Assembly (NCBI GenBank): GCA_950022655.1 | Contig: OX465589.1 | Location: 32,279,970-32,343,969, forward strand | Direction of reading: 5' to 3' | Length of the DNA stretch: 64,000 bases | Source: Alentia gelatinosa | Lineage: Eukaryota; Annelida; Polychaeta; Phyllodocida; Polynoidae | Shown here: positions 10,016-24,085 of the stretch, one piece after another | Layout of the letters: every line of letters starts with the position of its first letter | How positions within the stretch are numbered: the first letter of the stretch is position 1 | Position numbers and translations under genes: made by a program | Notes under the pieces: generated by a model | What the model was told of the DNA's origin: nothing | Seen by the model: the letters and a program-made list of their open reading frames with translations, nothing else | Database searches by the model: none

Positions 10016-11774
10016 AGGCCTACTTAATTGGTCGCTAGTTTATGCAGCGACCTTGATATTGACTGCACTTGTTACTGATAGATTGGCCATCAACCCCTGT
10101 CTGTGCTGAGCTCCTCACTTTCAGTCGGATAGATTGACGTGCCGTACCGTACGCAGAATTTAACTCACTGTCACCCAAATTATCATAGCCCAAGACATCT
10201 AAGGATGATACGTACCAAATGCGGATATTCACTTCCAGTTAGAATTCAGCCATGAGACTTTAACACCAGTTAGGGACACATATAACCTACGATCACCTAA
10301 AATATGAAGAAAATCGGCCAATTAGATCTAACGATATTCGTGTTTGAATCTGGTTGTATCAAATGCTGCTCTGGTGGCCAGTGTAGGCCTACTTAATTGG
10401 TCGCTAGTTTATGCAGCGACCTTGATATTGACTGCACTTGTTACTGATAGATTGGCCATCAATCCCTGTCTGTGCTGAGCTCCTCACTCTCAGTCGGATA
10501 GATTGACGTGCCGTACCGTACGCAGAATTTAACTGACTGTCGTCCAAATTATCATAGCCCAAGACATCTGAGGATGATGCGTACCAAATGCGGAAATTCA
10601 CTTCCCGTTGGAATATGGCCATGAAACTTTAACACCAGTTAGGGACACATATAACCTACGATCACCTAAAATATGAAGAAATTCGGCCGCTTGGATCTAA
10701 CGACATTCACGTTTGAATATGGTTGTATCAAATGCTGCTCTGGTGGCCAGTGTACTGACGCTGGGTGACTATGATAAGAACTAACGTTTTAATTGACAGG
10801 TCCTGCCACCTGGTGTATTATGTGAAACCAGGTTCCTCACTACATTCATAACGCCCTTAACATGCCCTCTTCCTGTCAGACTCAGTGGTCTAGAGGTAGT
10901 GTCAGCAAGGGAAACCTATGTTTGAGAGTTCAATCCCCTTCCATGCAGAGCGGGTTTTTTTTCAAGAGTCATGGGTGAGACAGTTAGGCTGGGTGAGACA
11001 GACTCAGGCAGAGTGAGACAGACTCAGGCAGGGTGAGACAGACTCGGGAAGGGTGAGTTGAGACAGACTCAGGCAGGGTGAGACAGACTCTGGCAGGATG
11101 ATGAGAGACAGACTCAGGCAGGGTATAAAAGACACGGGCAGGGCGAGATAGGCTTGGGCAGGGTGATGAGAAACAGACTTGGACAATGTGAGACAGACAT
11201 GGGCAGGATAATGTGAGACAAACTGGGGCAGGGTGAGACAGAGTCAGGCAGGGTGAGACAGACTCAGGAAGGGTGAGGTGAGACAGAGTCAGGCAGGGTG
11301 AGACAGACTTGGGCAGGGTGATGAGAGACAGACTCAGGCAGGGTATGACAGACTTGGGTAGAGCGACATAGACTTGAGCAGAGTGATGAGAGACAGACTG
11401 GGGCAGGGTGAGACAGACTCACACAGGATGAGACAGACTCAGACAGGGTGAGACAGACTCGGGCAGGGTTAGGTAATACAGACTCAGGCAGGGTGAAACA
11501 GACTCGGTCAGGGTGAAGGGAGACAGACAGAGGGAGGGTATAACAGACATGGGCAGTTTCAGGTTAGACAGACTAGGGTAGGTCGAGACAGACTGGGGCA
11601 GGGTAAGTTGAGACAGACTGGGACAGGGTGAGAAAGACATGGGCAGGATAATGAGAGACAGACTGGGGCAGGGTTAGACAGAGTCAGGCAGGGTGAGACA
11701 GACTCGGGAAGGGTGAGACAATCTCGGGCAGGGTGATGAGAGACAGACTCAGGGAGGGTATGACAGACTCGAAC
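10016..11774 (+). repeat. Unit 6 (1,759 bp)
   Basis: Monomer A 10016-10384 has CTTTCAG and GTCACCC. Monomer B 10385-10753 is A-type with AATCCCTG and GAAATTCGG. The tRNA-like segment 10875-10950 has the private CCTATGTTTGAG, shared with unit 22. The minisatellite 10972-11774 ends CTCGAACAGG. Confidence 0.95.
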
Positions 11775-13533
11775 AGGCCTACTTAATTGGTCGCTAGTTT
11801 ATGCAGCGACTTTGATATTGACTGCACTTGTTACTGATAGATTGGCCATCAACCCCTGTCTGTGCTGAGCTCCTCACTTTCAGTCGGATAGATTGACGTG
11901 CCGTACCGTACGCAGAATTTAACTCACTGTCACCCAAATTATCATAGCCCAAGACATCTAAGGATGATACGTACCAAATGCGGATATTCACTTCCAGTTA
12001 GAATTCAGCCATGAGACTTTAACACCAGTTAGGGACACATATAACCTACGATCACCTAAAATATGAAGAAAATCGGCCAATTAGATCTAACGATATTCGT
12101 GTTTGAATCTGGTTGTATCAAATGCTGCTCTGGTGGCCAGTGTAGGCCTACTTAATTGGTCGCTAGTTTATGCAGCGACCTTGATATTGACTGCACTTGT
12201 TACTGATAGATTGGCCATCAATCCCTGTCTGTGCTGAGCTCCTCACTCTCAGTCGGATAGATTGACGTGCCGTACCGTACGCAGAATTTAACTGACTGTC
12301 GTCCAAATTATCATAGCCCAAGACATCTGAGGATGATGCGTACCAAATGCGGAAATTCACTTCCCATTGGAATATGGCCATGAAACTTTAACACCAGTTA
12401 GGGACACATATAACCTACGATCACCTAAAATATGAAGAAATTCGGCCGCTTGGATCTAACGACATTCACGTTTGAATATGGTTGTATCAAATGCTGCTCT
12501 GGTGGCCAGTGTACTGACGCTGGGTGACTATGATAAGAACTAACGTTTTAATTGACAGGTCCTGCCACCTGGTGTATTATGTGAAACCAGGTTCCTCACT
12601 ACATTCATAACGCCCTTAACATGCCCTCTTCCTGTCAGACTCAGTGGTCTAGAGGTAGTGTCAGCAAGGGAAACCTATGGTTGAGAGTTCAATCCCCTTC
12701 CATGCAGAGCGGGTTTTTTTTCAAGAGTCATGGGTGAGACAGTTAGGCTGGGTGAGACAGACTCAGGCAGAGTGAGACAGACTCAGGCAGGGTGAGACAG
12801 ACTCGGGAAGGGTGAGTTGAGACAGACTCAGGCAGGGTGAGACAGACTCTGGCAGGATGATGAGAGACAGACTCAGGCAGGGTATAAAAGACACGGGCAG
12901 GGCGAGATAGGCTTGGGCAGGGTGATGAGAAACAGACTTGGACAATGTGAGACAGACATGGGCAGGATAATGTGAGACAAACTGGGGCAGGGTGAGACAG
13001 AGTCAGGCAGGGTGAGACAGACTCAGGAAGGGTGAGGTGAGACAGAGTCAGGCAGGGTGAGACAGACTTGGGCAGGGTGATGAGAGACAGACTCAGGCAG
13101 GGTATGACAGACTTGGGTAGAGCGACATAGACTTGAGCAGAGTGATGAGAGACAGACTGGGGCAGGGTGAGACAGACTCACACAGGATGAGACAGACTCA
13201 GACAGGGTGAGACAGACTCGGGCAGGGTTAGGTAATACAGACTCAGGCAGGGTGAAACAGACTCGGTGAGGGTGAAGGGAGACAGACAGGGGGAGGGTAT
13301 AACAGACATGGGCAGTTTCAGGTTAGACAGACTAGGGTAGGTCGAGACAGACTGGGGCAGGGTAAGTTGAGACAGACTGGGACAGGGTGAGAAAGACATG
13401 GGCAGGATAATGAGAGACAGACTGGGGCAGGGTTAGACAGAGTCAGGCAGGGTGAGACAGACTCGGGAAGGGTGAGACAATCTCGGGCAGGGTGATGAGA
13501 GACAGACTCAGGGAGGGTATGACAGACTCGGGC
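11775..13533 (+). repeat. Unit 7 (1,759 bp)
   Basis: Monomer A 11775-12143 has GCGACTTTGAT, which adds a mismatch flanking the inverted repeat. Monomer B 12144-12512 is A-type with a private CCCATTGG at 12363-12370. tRNA-like segment 12634-12709. The minisatellite 12731-13533 has CTCGGTGAGGG. It pairs with unit 23, which lacks the CCCATTGG change and has gained an insertion. Confidence 0.95.
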
Positions 13534-15292
13534 AGGCCTACTTAATTGGTCGCTAGTTTATGCAGCGACCTTGAAATTGACTGCAATTGTTACTGATAGA
13601 TTGGCCATCAACCCCTGTCTGTGCTGAGCTCCTCACTCTCAGTCGGATAGATTGACGTGCCGTACCGTACGCAGAATTTAACTCACTGTCGCCCAAATTA
13701 TCATAGCCCAAGACATCTAAGGATGATACGTACCAAATGCGGATATTCACTTCCAGTTAGAATTCAGCCATGAGACTTTAACACCAGTTAGGGACACATA
13801 TAACCTACGATCACCTAAAATATGAAGAAAATCGGCCAATTAGATCTAACGATATTCGTGTTTGAATCTGGTTGTAACAAATGCTGCTCTGGTGGCCAGT
13901 GTAGGCCTACTTAATTGGTCGCTAGTTTATGCAGCGACCTTGATATTGACTGCACTTGTTACTGATAGATTGGCCATCAACCCCTGTCTGTGCTGAGCTC
14001 CTCACTCTCAGTCGAATAGATTGATGGGCCTTACCTTACGCAGAATTTAACTGACTGTCGTCCAAATTATCATAGCCCAAGACATCTGAGGATGATGCGT
14101 ACCAAATGCGGAAATTCACTTCCCGTTGGAATATGGCCATGAAACTTTAACACCAGTTAGGGACACATATAACCTACGATCACCTAAAATATGAAGAAAA
14201 TCGGCCGCTTGGATCTAACGACATTCACGTTTGAATATGGTTGTATCAAATGCTGCTCTGGTGGCCAGTGTACTGACGCTGGGTGACTATGATAAGAACT
14301 AACGTTTTAATTGACAGGTCCTGCCACCTGGTGTATTATGTGAAACCAGGTTCCTCACTACATTCATAACGCCCTTAACATGCCCTCTTCCTGTCAGACT
14401 CAGTGGTCTAGAGGTAGTGTCAGCAAGGGAAACCTATGGTTGAGAGTTCAATCCCCTTCCATGCAGAGCGGGTTTTTTTTCAAGAGTCATGGGTGAGACA
14501 GTTAGGCTGGGTGAGACAGACTCAGGCAGAGTGAGACAGACTCAGGCAGGGTGAGACAGACTCGGGAAGGGTGAGTTGAGACAGACTCAGGCAGGGTGAG
14601 ACAGACTCTGGCAGGATGATGAGAGACAGACTCAGGCAGGGTATAAAAGACACGGGCAGGGCGAGATAGGCTTGGGCAGGGTGATGAGAAACAGACTTGG
14701 ACAATGTGAGACAGACATGGGCAGGATAATGTGAGACAAACTGGGGCAGGGTGAGACAGAGTCAGGCAGGGTGAGACAGACTCAGGAAGGGTGAGGTGAG
14801 ACAGAGTCAGGCAGGGTGAGACAGACTTGGGCAGGGTGATGAGAGACAGACTCAGGCAGGGTATGACAGACTTGGGTAGAGCGACATAGACTTGAGCAGA
14901 GTGATGAGAGACAGACTGGGGCAGGGTGAGACAGACTCACACAGGATGAGACAGACTCAGACAGGGTGAGACAGACTCGGGCAGGGTTAGGTAATACAGA
15001 CTCAGGCAGGGTGAAACAGACTCGGTCAGGGTGAAGGGAGACAGACAGAGGGAGGGTATAACAGACATGGGCAGTTTCAGGTTAGACAGACTAGGGTAGG
15101 TCGAGACAGACTGGGGCAGGGTAAGTTGAGACAGACTGGGACAGGGTGAGAAAGACATGGGCAGGATAATGAGAGACAGACTGGGGCAGGGTTAGACAGA
15201 GTCAGGCAGGGTGAGACAGACTCGGGAAGGGTGAGACAATCTCGGGCAGGGTGATGAGAGACAGACTCAGGGAGGGTATGACAGACTCGGGC
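13534..15292 (+). repeat. Unit 8 (1,759 bp)
   Basis: Monomer A 13534-13902 has TTGAAATTGACTGCAATTG and TGTAACAAA. Monomer B 13903-14271, tRNA-like segment 14393-14468 and minisatellite 14490-15292 are common-type. It pairs with unit 24. Confidence 0.95.
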
Positions 15293-17051
15293 AGGCCTAC
15301 TTAATTGGTCGCTAGTTTATGCAGCGACCTTGATATTGACTGCACTTGTTACTGATAGATTGGCCATCAACCCCTGTCTGTGCTGAGCTCCTCACTCTCA
15401 GTCGGATAGATTGACGTGCCGTACCGTACGCAGAATTTAACTCACTGTCGCCCAAATTATCATAGCCCAAGACATCTAAGGATGATACGTACCAAATGCG
15501 GATATTCACTTCCAGTTAGAATTCAGCCATGAGACTTTAACACCAGTTAGGGACACATATAACCTACGATCACCTAAAATATGAAGAAAATCGGCCAATT
15601 AGATCTAACGATATTCGTGTTTGAATCTGGTTGTAACAAATGCTGCTCTGGTGGCCAGTGTAGGCCTACTTAATTGGTCGCTAGTTTATGCAGCGACCTT
15701 GATATTGACTGCACTTGTTACTGATAGATTGGCCATCAACCCCTGTCTGTGCTGAGCTCCTCACTCTCAGTCGAATAGATTGATGGGCCTTACCTTACGC
15801 AGAATTTAACTGACTGTCGTCCAAATTATCATAGCCCAAGACATCTGAGGATGATGCGTACCAAATGCGGAAATTCACTTCCCGTTGGAATATGGCCATG
15901 AAACTTTAACACCAGTTAGGGACACATATAACCTACGATCACCTAAAATATGAAGAAAATCGGCCGCTTGGATCTAACGACATTCACGTTTGAATATGGT
16001 TGTATCAAATGCTGCTCTGGTGGCCAGTGTACTGACGCTGGGTGACTATGATAAGAACTAACGTTTTAATTGACAGGTCCTGCCACCTGGTGTATTATGT
16101 GAAACCAGGTTCCTCACTACATTCATAACGCCCTTAACATGCCCTCTTCCTGTCAGACTCAGTGGTCTAGAGGTAGTGTCAGCAAGGGAAACCTATGGTT
16201 GAGAGTTCAATCCCCTTCCATGCAGAGCGGTTTTTTTTTCAAGAGTCATGGGTGAGACAGTTAGGCTGGGTGAGACAGACTCAGGCAGAGTGAGACAGAC
16301 TCAGGCAGGGTGAGACAGACTCGGGAAGGGTGAGTTGAGACAGACTCAGGCAGGGTGAGACAGACTCTGGCAGGATGATGAGAGACAGACTCAGGCAGGG
16401 TATAAAAGACACGGGCAGGGCGAGATAGGCTTGGGCAGGGTGATGAGAAACAGACTTGGACAATGTGAGACAGACATGGGCAGGATAATGTGAGACAAAC
16501 TGGGGCAGGGTGAGACAGAGTCAGGCAGGGTGAGACAGACTCAGGAAGGGTGAGGTGAGACAGAGTCAGGCAGGGTGAGACAGACTTGGGCAGGGTGATG
16601 AGAGACAGACTCAGGCAGGGTATGACAGACTTGGGTAGAGCGACATAGACTTGAGCAGAGTGATGAGAGACAGACTGGGGCAGGGTGAGACAGACTCACA
16701 CAGGATGAGACAGACTCAGACAGGGTGAGACAGACTCGGGCAGGGTTAGGTAATACAGACTCAGGCAGGGTGAAACAGACTCGGTCAGGGTGAAGGGAGA
16801 CAGACAGAGGGAGGGTATAACAGACATGGGCAGTTTCAGGTTAGACAGACTAGGGTAGGTCGAGACAGACTGGGGCAGGGTAAGTTGAGACAGACTGGGA
16901 CAGGGTGAGAAAGACATGGGCAGGATAATGAGAGACAGACTGGGGCAGGGTTAGACAGAGTCAGGCAGGGTGAGACAGACTCGGGAAGGGTGAGACAATC
17001 TCGGGCAGGGTGATGAGAGACAGACTCAGGGAGGGTATGACAGACTCGGGC
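15293..17051 (+). repeat. Unit 9 (1,759 bp)
   Basis: Monomer A 15293-15661 has TGTAACAAA. Monomer B 15662-16030. tRNA-like segment 16152-16227 with T9. Minisatellite 16249-17051. It pairs with unit 25. Confidence 0.95.
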
Positions 17052-18808
17052 AGGCCTACTTAATTGGTCGCTAGTTTATGCAGCGACCTTGATATTGACT
17101 GCACTTGTTACTGATAGATTGGCCATCAACCCCTGTCTGTGCTGAGCTCCTCACTCTCAGTCGGATAGATTGACGTGCCGTACCGTACGCAGAATTTAAC
17201 TCAGTCGCCCAAATTATCATAGCCCAAGACATCTAAGGATGATACGTACCAAATGCGGATATTCACTTCCAGTTAGAATTCAGCCATGAGACTTTAACAC
17301 CAGTTAGGGACACATATAACCTACGATCACCTAAAATATGAAGAAAATCGGCCAATTAGATCTAACGATATTCGTGTTTGAATCTGGTTGTATCAAATGC
17401 TGCTCTGGTGGCCAGTGTAGGCCTACTTAATTGGTCGCTAGTTTATGCAGCGACCTTGATATTGACTGCACTTGTTACTGATAGATTGGCCATCAACCCC
17501 TGTCTGTGCTGAGCTCCTCACTCTCAGTCGGATAGATTGACGTGCCGTACCGTACGCAGAATTTAACTGACTGTCGTCCAAATTATCATAGCCCAAGACA
17601 TCTGAGGATGATGCGTACCAAATGCGGAAATTCACTTCCCGTTGGAATATGGCCATGAAACTTTAACACCAGTTAGGGACACATATAACCTACGATCACC
17701 TAAAATATGAAGAAATTCGGCCGCTTGGATCTAACGACATTCACGTTTGAATATGGTTGTATCAAATGCTGCTCTGGTGGCCAGTGTACTGACGCTGGGT
17801 GACTATGATAAGAACTAACGTTTTAATTGACAGGTCCTGCCACCTGGTGTATTATGTGAAACCAGGTTCCTCACTACATTCATAACGCCCTTAACATGCC
17901 CTCTTCCTGTCAGACTCAGTGGTCTAGAGGTAGTGTCAGCAAGGGAAACCTATGGTTGAGAGTTCAATCCCCTTCCATGCAGAGCGGGTTTTTTTTCAAG
18001 AGTCATGGGTGAGACAGTTAGGCTGGGTGAGACAGACTCAGGCAGAGTGAGACAGACTCAGGCAGGGTGAGACAGACTCGGGAAGGGTGAGTTGAGACAG
18101 ACTCAGGCAGGGTGAGACAGACTCTGGCAGGATGATGAGAGACAGACTCAGGCAGGGTATAAAAGACACGGGCAGGGCGAGATAGGCTTGGGCAGGGTGA
18201 TGAGAAACAGACTTGGACAATGTGAGACAGACATGGGCAGGATAATGTGAGACAAACTGGGGCAGGGTGAGACAGAGTCAGGCAGGGTGAGACAGACTCA
18301 GGAAGGGTGAGGTGAGACAGAGTCAGGCAGGGTGAGACAGACTTGGGCAGGGTGATGAGAGACAGACTCAGGCAGGGTATGACAGACTTGGGTAGAGCGA
18401 CATAGACTTGAGCAGAGTGATGAGAGACAGACTGGGGCAGGGTGAGACAGACTCACACAGGATGAGACAGACTCAGACAGGGTGAGACAAACTCGGGCAG
18501 GGTTAGGTAATACAGACTCAGGCAGGGTGAAACAGACTCGGTCAGGGTGAAGGGAGACAGACAGAGGGTGGGTATAACAGACATGGGCAGTTTCAGGTTA
18601 GACAGACTAGGGTAGGTCGAGACAGACTGGGGCAGGGTAAGTTGAGACAGACTGGGACAGGGTGAGAAAGACATGGGCAGGATAATGAGAGACAGACTGG
18701 GGCAGGGTTAGACAGAGTCAGGCAGGGTGAGACAGACTCGGGAAGGGTGAGACAATCTCGGGCAGGGTGATGAGAGACAGACTCAGGGAGGGTATGACAG
18801 ACTCGGGC
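17052..18808 (+). repeat. Unit 10 (1,757 bp)
   Basis: Monomer A 17052-17418 has the CT deletion. Monomer B 17419-17787 is A-type with GAAATTCGG. tRNA-like segment 17909-17984. The minisatellite 18006-18808 has private GACAAACTCGGG and AGGGTGGG changes, shared only with unit 26. Confidence 0.95.
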
Positions 18809-20567
18809 AGGCCTACTTAATTGGTCGCTAGTTTATGCAGCGACCTTGAAATTGACTGCAATTGTTACTGATAGATTGGCCATCAACCCCTGTCTGTGCT
18901 GAGCTCCTCACTCTCAGTCGGATAGATTGACGTGCCGTACCGTACGCAGAATTTAACTCACTGTCGCCCAAATTATCATAGCCCAAGACATCTAAGGATG
19001 ATACGTACCAAATGCGGAAATTCACTTCCAGTTAGAATTCAGCCATGAGACTTTAACACCAGTTAGGGACACATATAACCTACGATCACCTAAAATATGA
19101 AGAAAATCGGCCAATTAGATCTAACGATATTCGTGTTTGAATCTGGTTGTAACAAATGCTGCTCTGGTGGCCAGTGTAGGCCTACTTAATTGGTCGCTAG
19201 TTTATGCAGCGACCTTGATATTGACTGCACTTGTTACTGATAGATTGGCCATCAACCCCTGTCTGTGCTGAGCTCCTCACTCTCAGTCGAATAGATTGAT
19301 GGGCCTTACCTTACGCAGAATTTAACTGACTGTCGTCCAAATTATCATAGCCCAAGACATCTGAGGATGATGCGTACCAAATGCGGAAATTCACTTCCCG
19401 TTGGAATATGGCCATGAAACTTTAACACCAGTTAGGGACACATATAACCTACGATCACCTAAAATATGAAGAAAATCGGCCGCTTGGATCTAACGACATT
19501 CACGTTTGAATATGGTTGTATCAAATGCTGCTCTGGTGGCCAGTGTACTGACGCTGGGTGACTATGATAAGAACTAACGTTTTAATTGACAGGTCCTGCC
19601 ACCTGGTGTATTATGTGAAACCAGGTTCCTCACTACATTCATAACGCCCTTAACATGCCCTCTTCCTGTCAGACTCAGTGGTCTAGAGGTAGTGTCAGCA
19701 AGGGAAACCTATGGTTGAGAGTTCAATCCCCTTCCATGCAGAGCGGGTTTTTTTTCAAGAGTCATGGGTGAGACAGTTAGGCTGGGTGAGACAGACTCAG
19801 GCAGAGTGAGACAGACTCAGGCAGGGTGAGACAGACTCGGGAAGGGTGAGTTGAGACAGACTCAGGCAGGGTGAGACAGACTCTGGCAGGATGATGAGAG
19901 ACAGACTCAGGCAGGGTATAAAAGACACGGGCAGGGCGAGATAGGCTTGGGCAGGGTGATGAGAAACAGACTTGGACAATGTGAGACAGACATGGGCAGG
20001 ATAATGTGAGACAAACTGGGGCAGGGTGAGACAGAGTCAGGCAGGGTGAGACAGACTCAGGAAGGGTGAGGTGAGACAGAGTCAGGCAGGGTGAGACAGA
20101 CTTGGGCAGGGTGATGAGAGACAGACTCAGGCAGGGTATGACAGACTTGGGTAGAGCGACATAGACTTGAGCAGAGTGATGAGAGACAGACTGGGGCAGG
20201 GTGAGACAGACTCACACAGGATGAGACAGACTCAGACAGGGTGAGACAGACTCGGGCAGGGTTAGGTAATACAGACTCAGGCAGGGTGAAACAGACTCGG
20301 TCAGGGTGAAGGGAGACAGACAGAGGGAGGGTATAACAGACATGGGCAGTTTCAGGTTAGACAGACTAGGGTAGGTCGAGACAGACTGGGGCAGGGTAAG
20401 TTGAGACAGACTGGGACAGGGTGAGAAAGACATGGGCAGGATAATGAGAGACAGACTGGGGCAGGGTTAGACAGAGTCAGGCAGGGTGAGACAGACTCGG
20501 GAAGGGTGAGACAATCTCGGGCAGGGTGATGAGAGACAGACTCAGGGAGGGTATGACAGACTCGGGC
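18809..20567 (+). repeat. Unit 11 (1,759 bp)
   Basis: Monomer A 18809-19177 has TTGAAATTGACTGCAATTG, GCGGAAATTC and TGTAACAAA. Monomer B 19178-19546, tRNA-like segment 19668-19743 and minisatellite 19765-20567 are common-type. It pairs with unit 27. Confidence 0.95.
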
Positions 20568-22326
20568 AGGCCTACTTAATTGGTCGCTAGTTTATGCAGC
20601 GACCTTGATATTGACTGCACTTGTTACTGATAGATTGGCCATCAACCCCTGTCTGTGCTGAGCTCCTCACTCTCAGTCGGATAGATTGACGTGCCGTACC
20701 GTACGCAGAATTTAACTCACTGTCGCCCAAATTATCATAGCCCAAGACATCTAAGGATGATACATACCAAATGCGGATATTCACTTCCAGTTAGAATTCA
20801 GCCATGAGACTTTAACACCAGTTAGGGACACATATAACCTACGATCACCTAAAATATGAAGAAAATCGGCCAATTAGATCTAACGATATTCGTGTTTGAA
20901 TCTGGTGCTATCAAATGCTGCTCTGGTGGCCAGTGTAGGCCTACTTAATTGGTCGCTAGTTTATGCAGCGACCTTGATATTGACTGCACTTGTTACTGAT
21001 AGATTGGCCATCAACCCCTGTCTGTGCTGAGCTCCTCACTCTCAGTCGAATAGATTGATGGGCCTTACCTTACGCAGAATTTAACTGACTGTCGTCCAAA
21101 TTATCATAGCCCAAGACATCTGAGGATGATGCGTACCAAATGCGGAAATTCACTTCCCGTTGGAATATGGCCATGAAACTTTAACACCAGTTAGGGACAC
21201 ATATAACCTACGATCACCTAAAATATGAAGAAAATCGGCCGCTTGGATCTAACGACATTCACGTTTGAATATGGTTGTATCAAATGCTGCTGTGGTGGCC
21301 AGTGTACTGACGCTGGGTGACTATGATAAGAACTAACGTTTTAATTGACAGGTCCTGCCACCTGGTGTATTATGTGAAACCAGGTTCCTCACTACATTCA
21401 TAACGCCCTTAACATGCCCTCTTCCTGTCAGACTCAGTGGTCTAGAGGCAGTGTCAGCAAGGGAAACCTATGGTTGAGAATTCAATCCCCTTCAATGCAG
21501 AGCGGGTTTTTTTTCAAGAGTCATGGGTGAGACAGTTAGGCTGGGTGAGACAGACTCAGGCAGAGTGAGACAGACTCAGGCAGGGTGAGACAGACTCGGG
21601 AAGGGTGAGTTGAGACAGACTCAGGCAGGGTGAGACAGACTCTGGCAGGATGATGAGAGACAGACTCAGGCAGGGTATAAAAGACACGGGCAGGGCGAGA
21701 TAGGCTTGGGCAGGGTGATGAGAAACAGACTTGGACAATGTGAGACAGACATGGGCAGGATAATGTGAGACAAACTGGGGCAGGGTGAGACAGAGTCAGG
21801 CAGGGTGAGACAGACTCAGGAAGGGTGAGGTGAGACAGAGTCAGGCAGGGTGAGACAGACTTGGGCAGGGTGATGAGAGACAGACTCAGGCAGGGTATGA
21901 CAGACTTGGGTAGAGCGACATAGACTTGAGCAGAGTGATGAGAGACAGACTGGGGCAGGGTGAGACAGACTCACACAGGATGAGACAGACTCAGACAGGG
22001 TGAGACAGACTCGGGCAGGGTTAGGTAATACAGACTCAGGCAGGGTGAAACAGACTCGGTCAGGGTGAAGGGAGACAGACAGAGGGAGGGTATAACAGAC
22101 ATGGGCAGTTTCAGGTTAGACAGACTAGGGTAGGTCGAGACAGACTGGGGCAGGGTAAGTTGAGACAGACTGGGACAGGGTGAGAAAGACATGGGCAGGA
22201 TAATGAGAGACAGACTGGGGCAGGGTTAGACAGAGTCAGGCAGGGTGAGACAGACTCGGGAAGGGTGAGACAATCTCGGGCAGGGTGATGAGAGACAGAC
22301 TCAGGGAGGGTATGACAGACTCGGGC
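20568..22326 (+). repeat. Unit 12 (1,759 bp)
   Basis: Monomer A 20568-20936 has ATACATACC and CTGGTGCTATC. Monomer B 20937-21305 has CTGCTGTGG. The tRNA-like segment 21427-21502 has GAGGCAGTG, GAGAATTCAATC and TCAATGCAG. Minisatellite 21524-22326. It is nearly identical to unit 14 and pairs with unit 28. Confidence 0.95.
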
Positions 22327-24085
22327 AGGCCTACTTAATTGGTCGCTAGTTTATGCAGCGACCTTGATATTGACTGCACTTGTTACTGATAGATTGGCCA
22401 TCAACCCCTGTCTGTGCTGAGCTCCTCACTCTCAGTCGGATAGATTGACGTGCCGTACCGTACGCAGAATTTAACTCACTGTCGCCCAAATTATCATAGC
22501 CCAAGACATCTAAGGATGATACGTACCAAATGCGGAAATTCACTTCCAGTTAGAATTCAGCCATGAGACTTTAACACCAGTTAGGGACACATATAACCTA
22601 CGATCACCTAAAATATGAAGAAAATCGGCCAATTAGATCTAACGATATTCGTGTTTGAATCTGGTTGTATCAAATGCTGCTCTGGTGGCCAGTGTAGGCC
22701 TACTTAATTGGTCGCTAGTTTATGCAGCGACCTTGATATTGACTGCACTTGTTACTGATAGATTGGCCATCAACCCCTGTCTGTGCTGAGCTCCTCACTC
22801 TCAGTCGAATAGATTGATGGGCCTTACCTTACGCAGAATTTAACTGACTGTCGTCCAAATTATCATAGCCCAAGACATCTGAGGATGATGCGTACCAAAT
22901 GCGGAAATTCACTTCCCGTTGGAATATGGCCATGAAACTTTAACACCAGTTAGGGACACATATAACCTACGATCACCTAAAATATGAAGAAAATCGGCCG
23001 CTTGGATCTAACGACATTCACGTTTGAATATGGTTGTATCAAATGCTGCTCTGGTGGCCAGTGTACTGACGCTGGGTGACTATGATAAGAACTAACGTTT
23101 TAATTGACAGGTCCTGCCACCTGGTGTATTATGTGAAACCAGGTTCCTCACTACATTCATAACGCCCTTAACATGCCCTCTTCCTGTCAGACTCAGTGGT
23201 CTAGAGGTAGTGTCAGCAAGGGAAACCTATGGTTGAGAGTTCAATCCCCTTCCATGCAGAGCGGGTTTTTTTTCAAGAGTCATGGGTGAGACAGTTAGGC
23301 TGGGTGAGACAGACTCAGGCAGAGTGAGACAGACTCAGGCAGGGTGAGACAGACTCGGGAAGGGTGAGTTGAGACAGACTCAGGCAGGGTGAGACAGACT
23401 CTGGCAGGATGATGAGAGACAGACTCAGGCAGGGTATAAAAGACACGGGCAGGGCGAGATAGGCTTGGGCAGGGTGATGAGAAACAGACTTGGACAATGT
23501 GAGACAGACATGGGCAGGATAATGTGAGACAAACTGGGGCAGGGTGAGACAGAGTCAGGCAGGGTGAGACAGACTCAGGAAGGGTGAGGTGAGACAGAGT
23601 CAGGCAGGGTGAGACAGACTTGGGCAGGGTGATGAGAGACAGACTCAGGCAGGGTATGACAGACTTGGGTAGAGCGACATAGACTTGAGCAGAGTGATGA
23701 GAGACAGACTGGGGCAGGGTGAGACAGACTCACACAGGATGAGACAGACTCAGACAGGGTGAGACAGACTCGGGCAGGGTTAGGTAATACAGACTCAGGC
23801 AGGGTGAAACAGACTCGGTCAGGGTGAAGGGAGACAGACAGAGGGAGGGTATAACAGACATGGGCAGTTTCAGGTTAGACAGACTAGGGTAGGTCGAGAC
23901 AGACTGGGGCAGGGTAAGTTGAGACAGACTGGGACAGGGTGAGAAAGACATGGGCAGGATAATGAGAGACAGACTGGGGCAGGGTTAGACAGAGTCAGGC
24001 AGGGTGAGACAGACTCGGGAAGGGTGAGACAATCTCGGGCAGGGTGATGAGAGACAGACTCAGGGAGGGTATGACAGACTCGGGC
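22327..24085 (+). repeat. Unit 13 (1,759 bp)
   Basis: Monomer A 22327-22695 has GCGGAAATTC. Monomer B 22696-23064, tRNA-like segment 23186-23261 and minisatellite 23283-24085 are common-type. It has no separate counterpart in the downstream 28-kb copy. Confidence 0.95.
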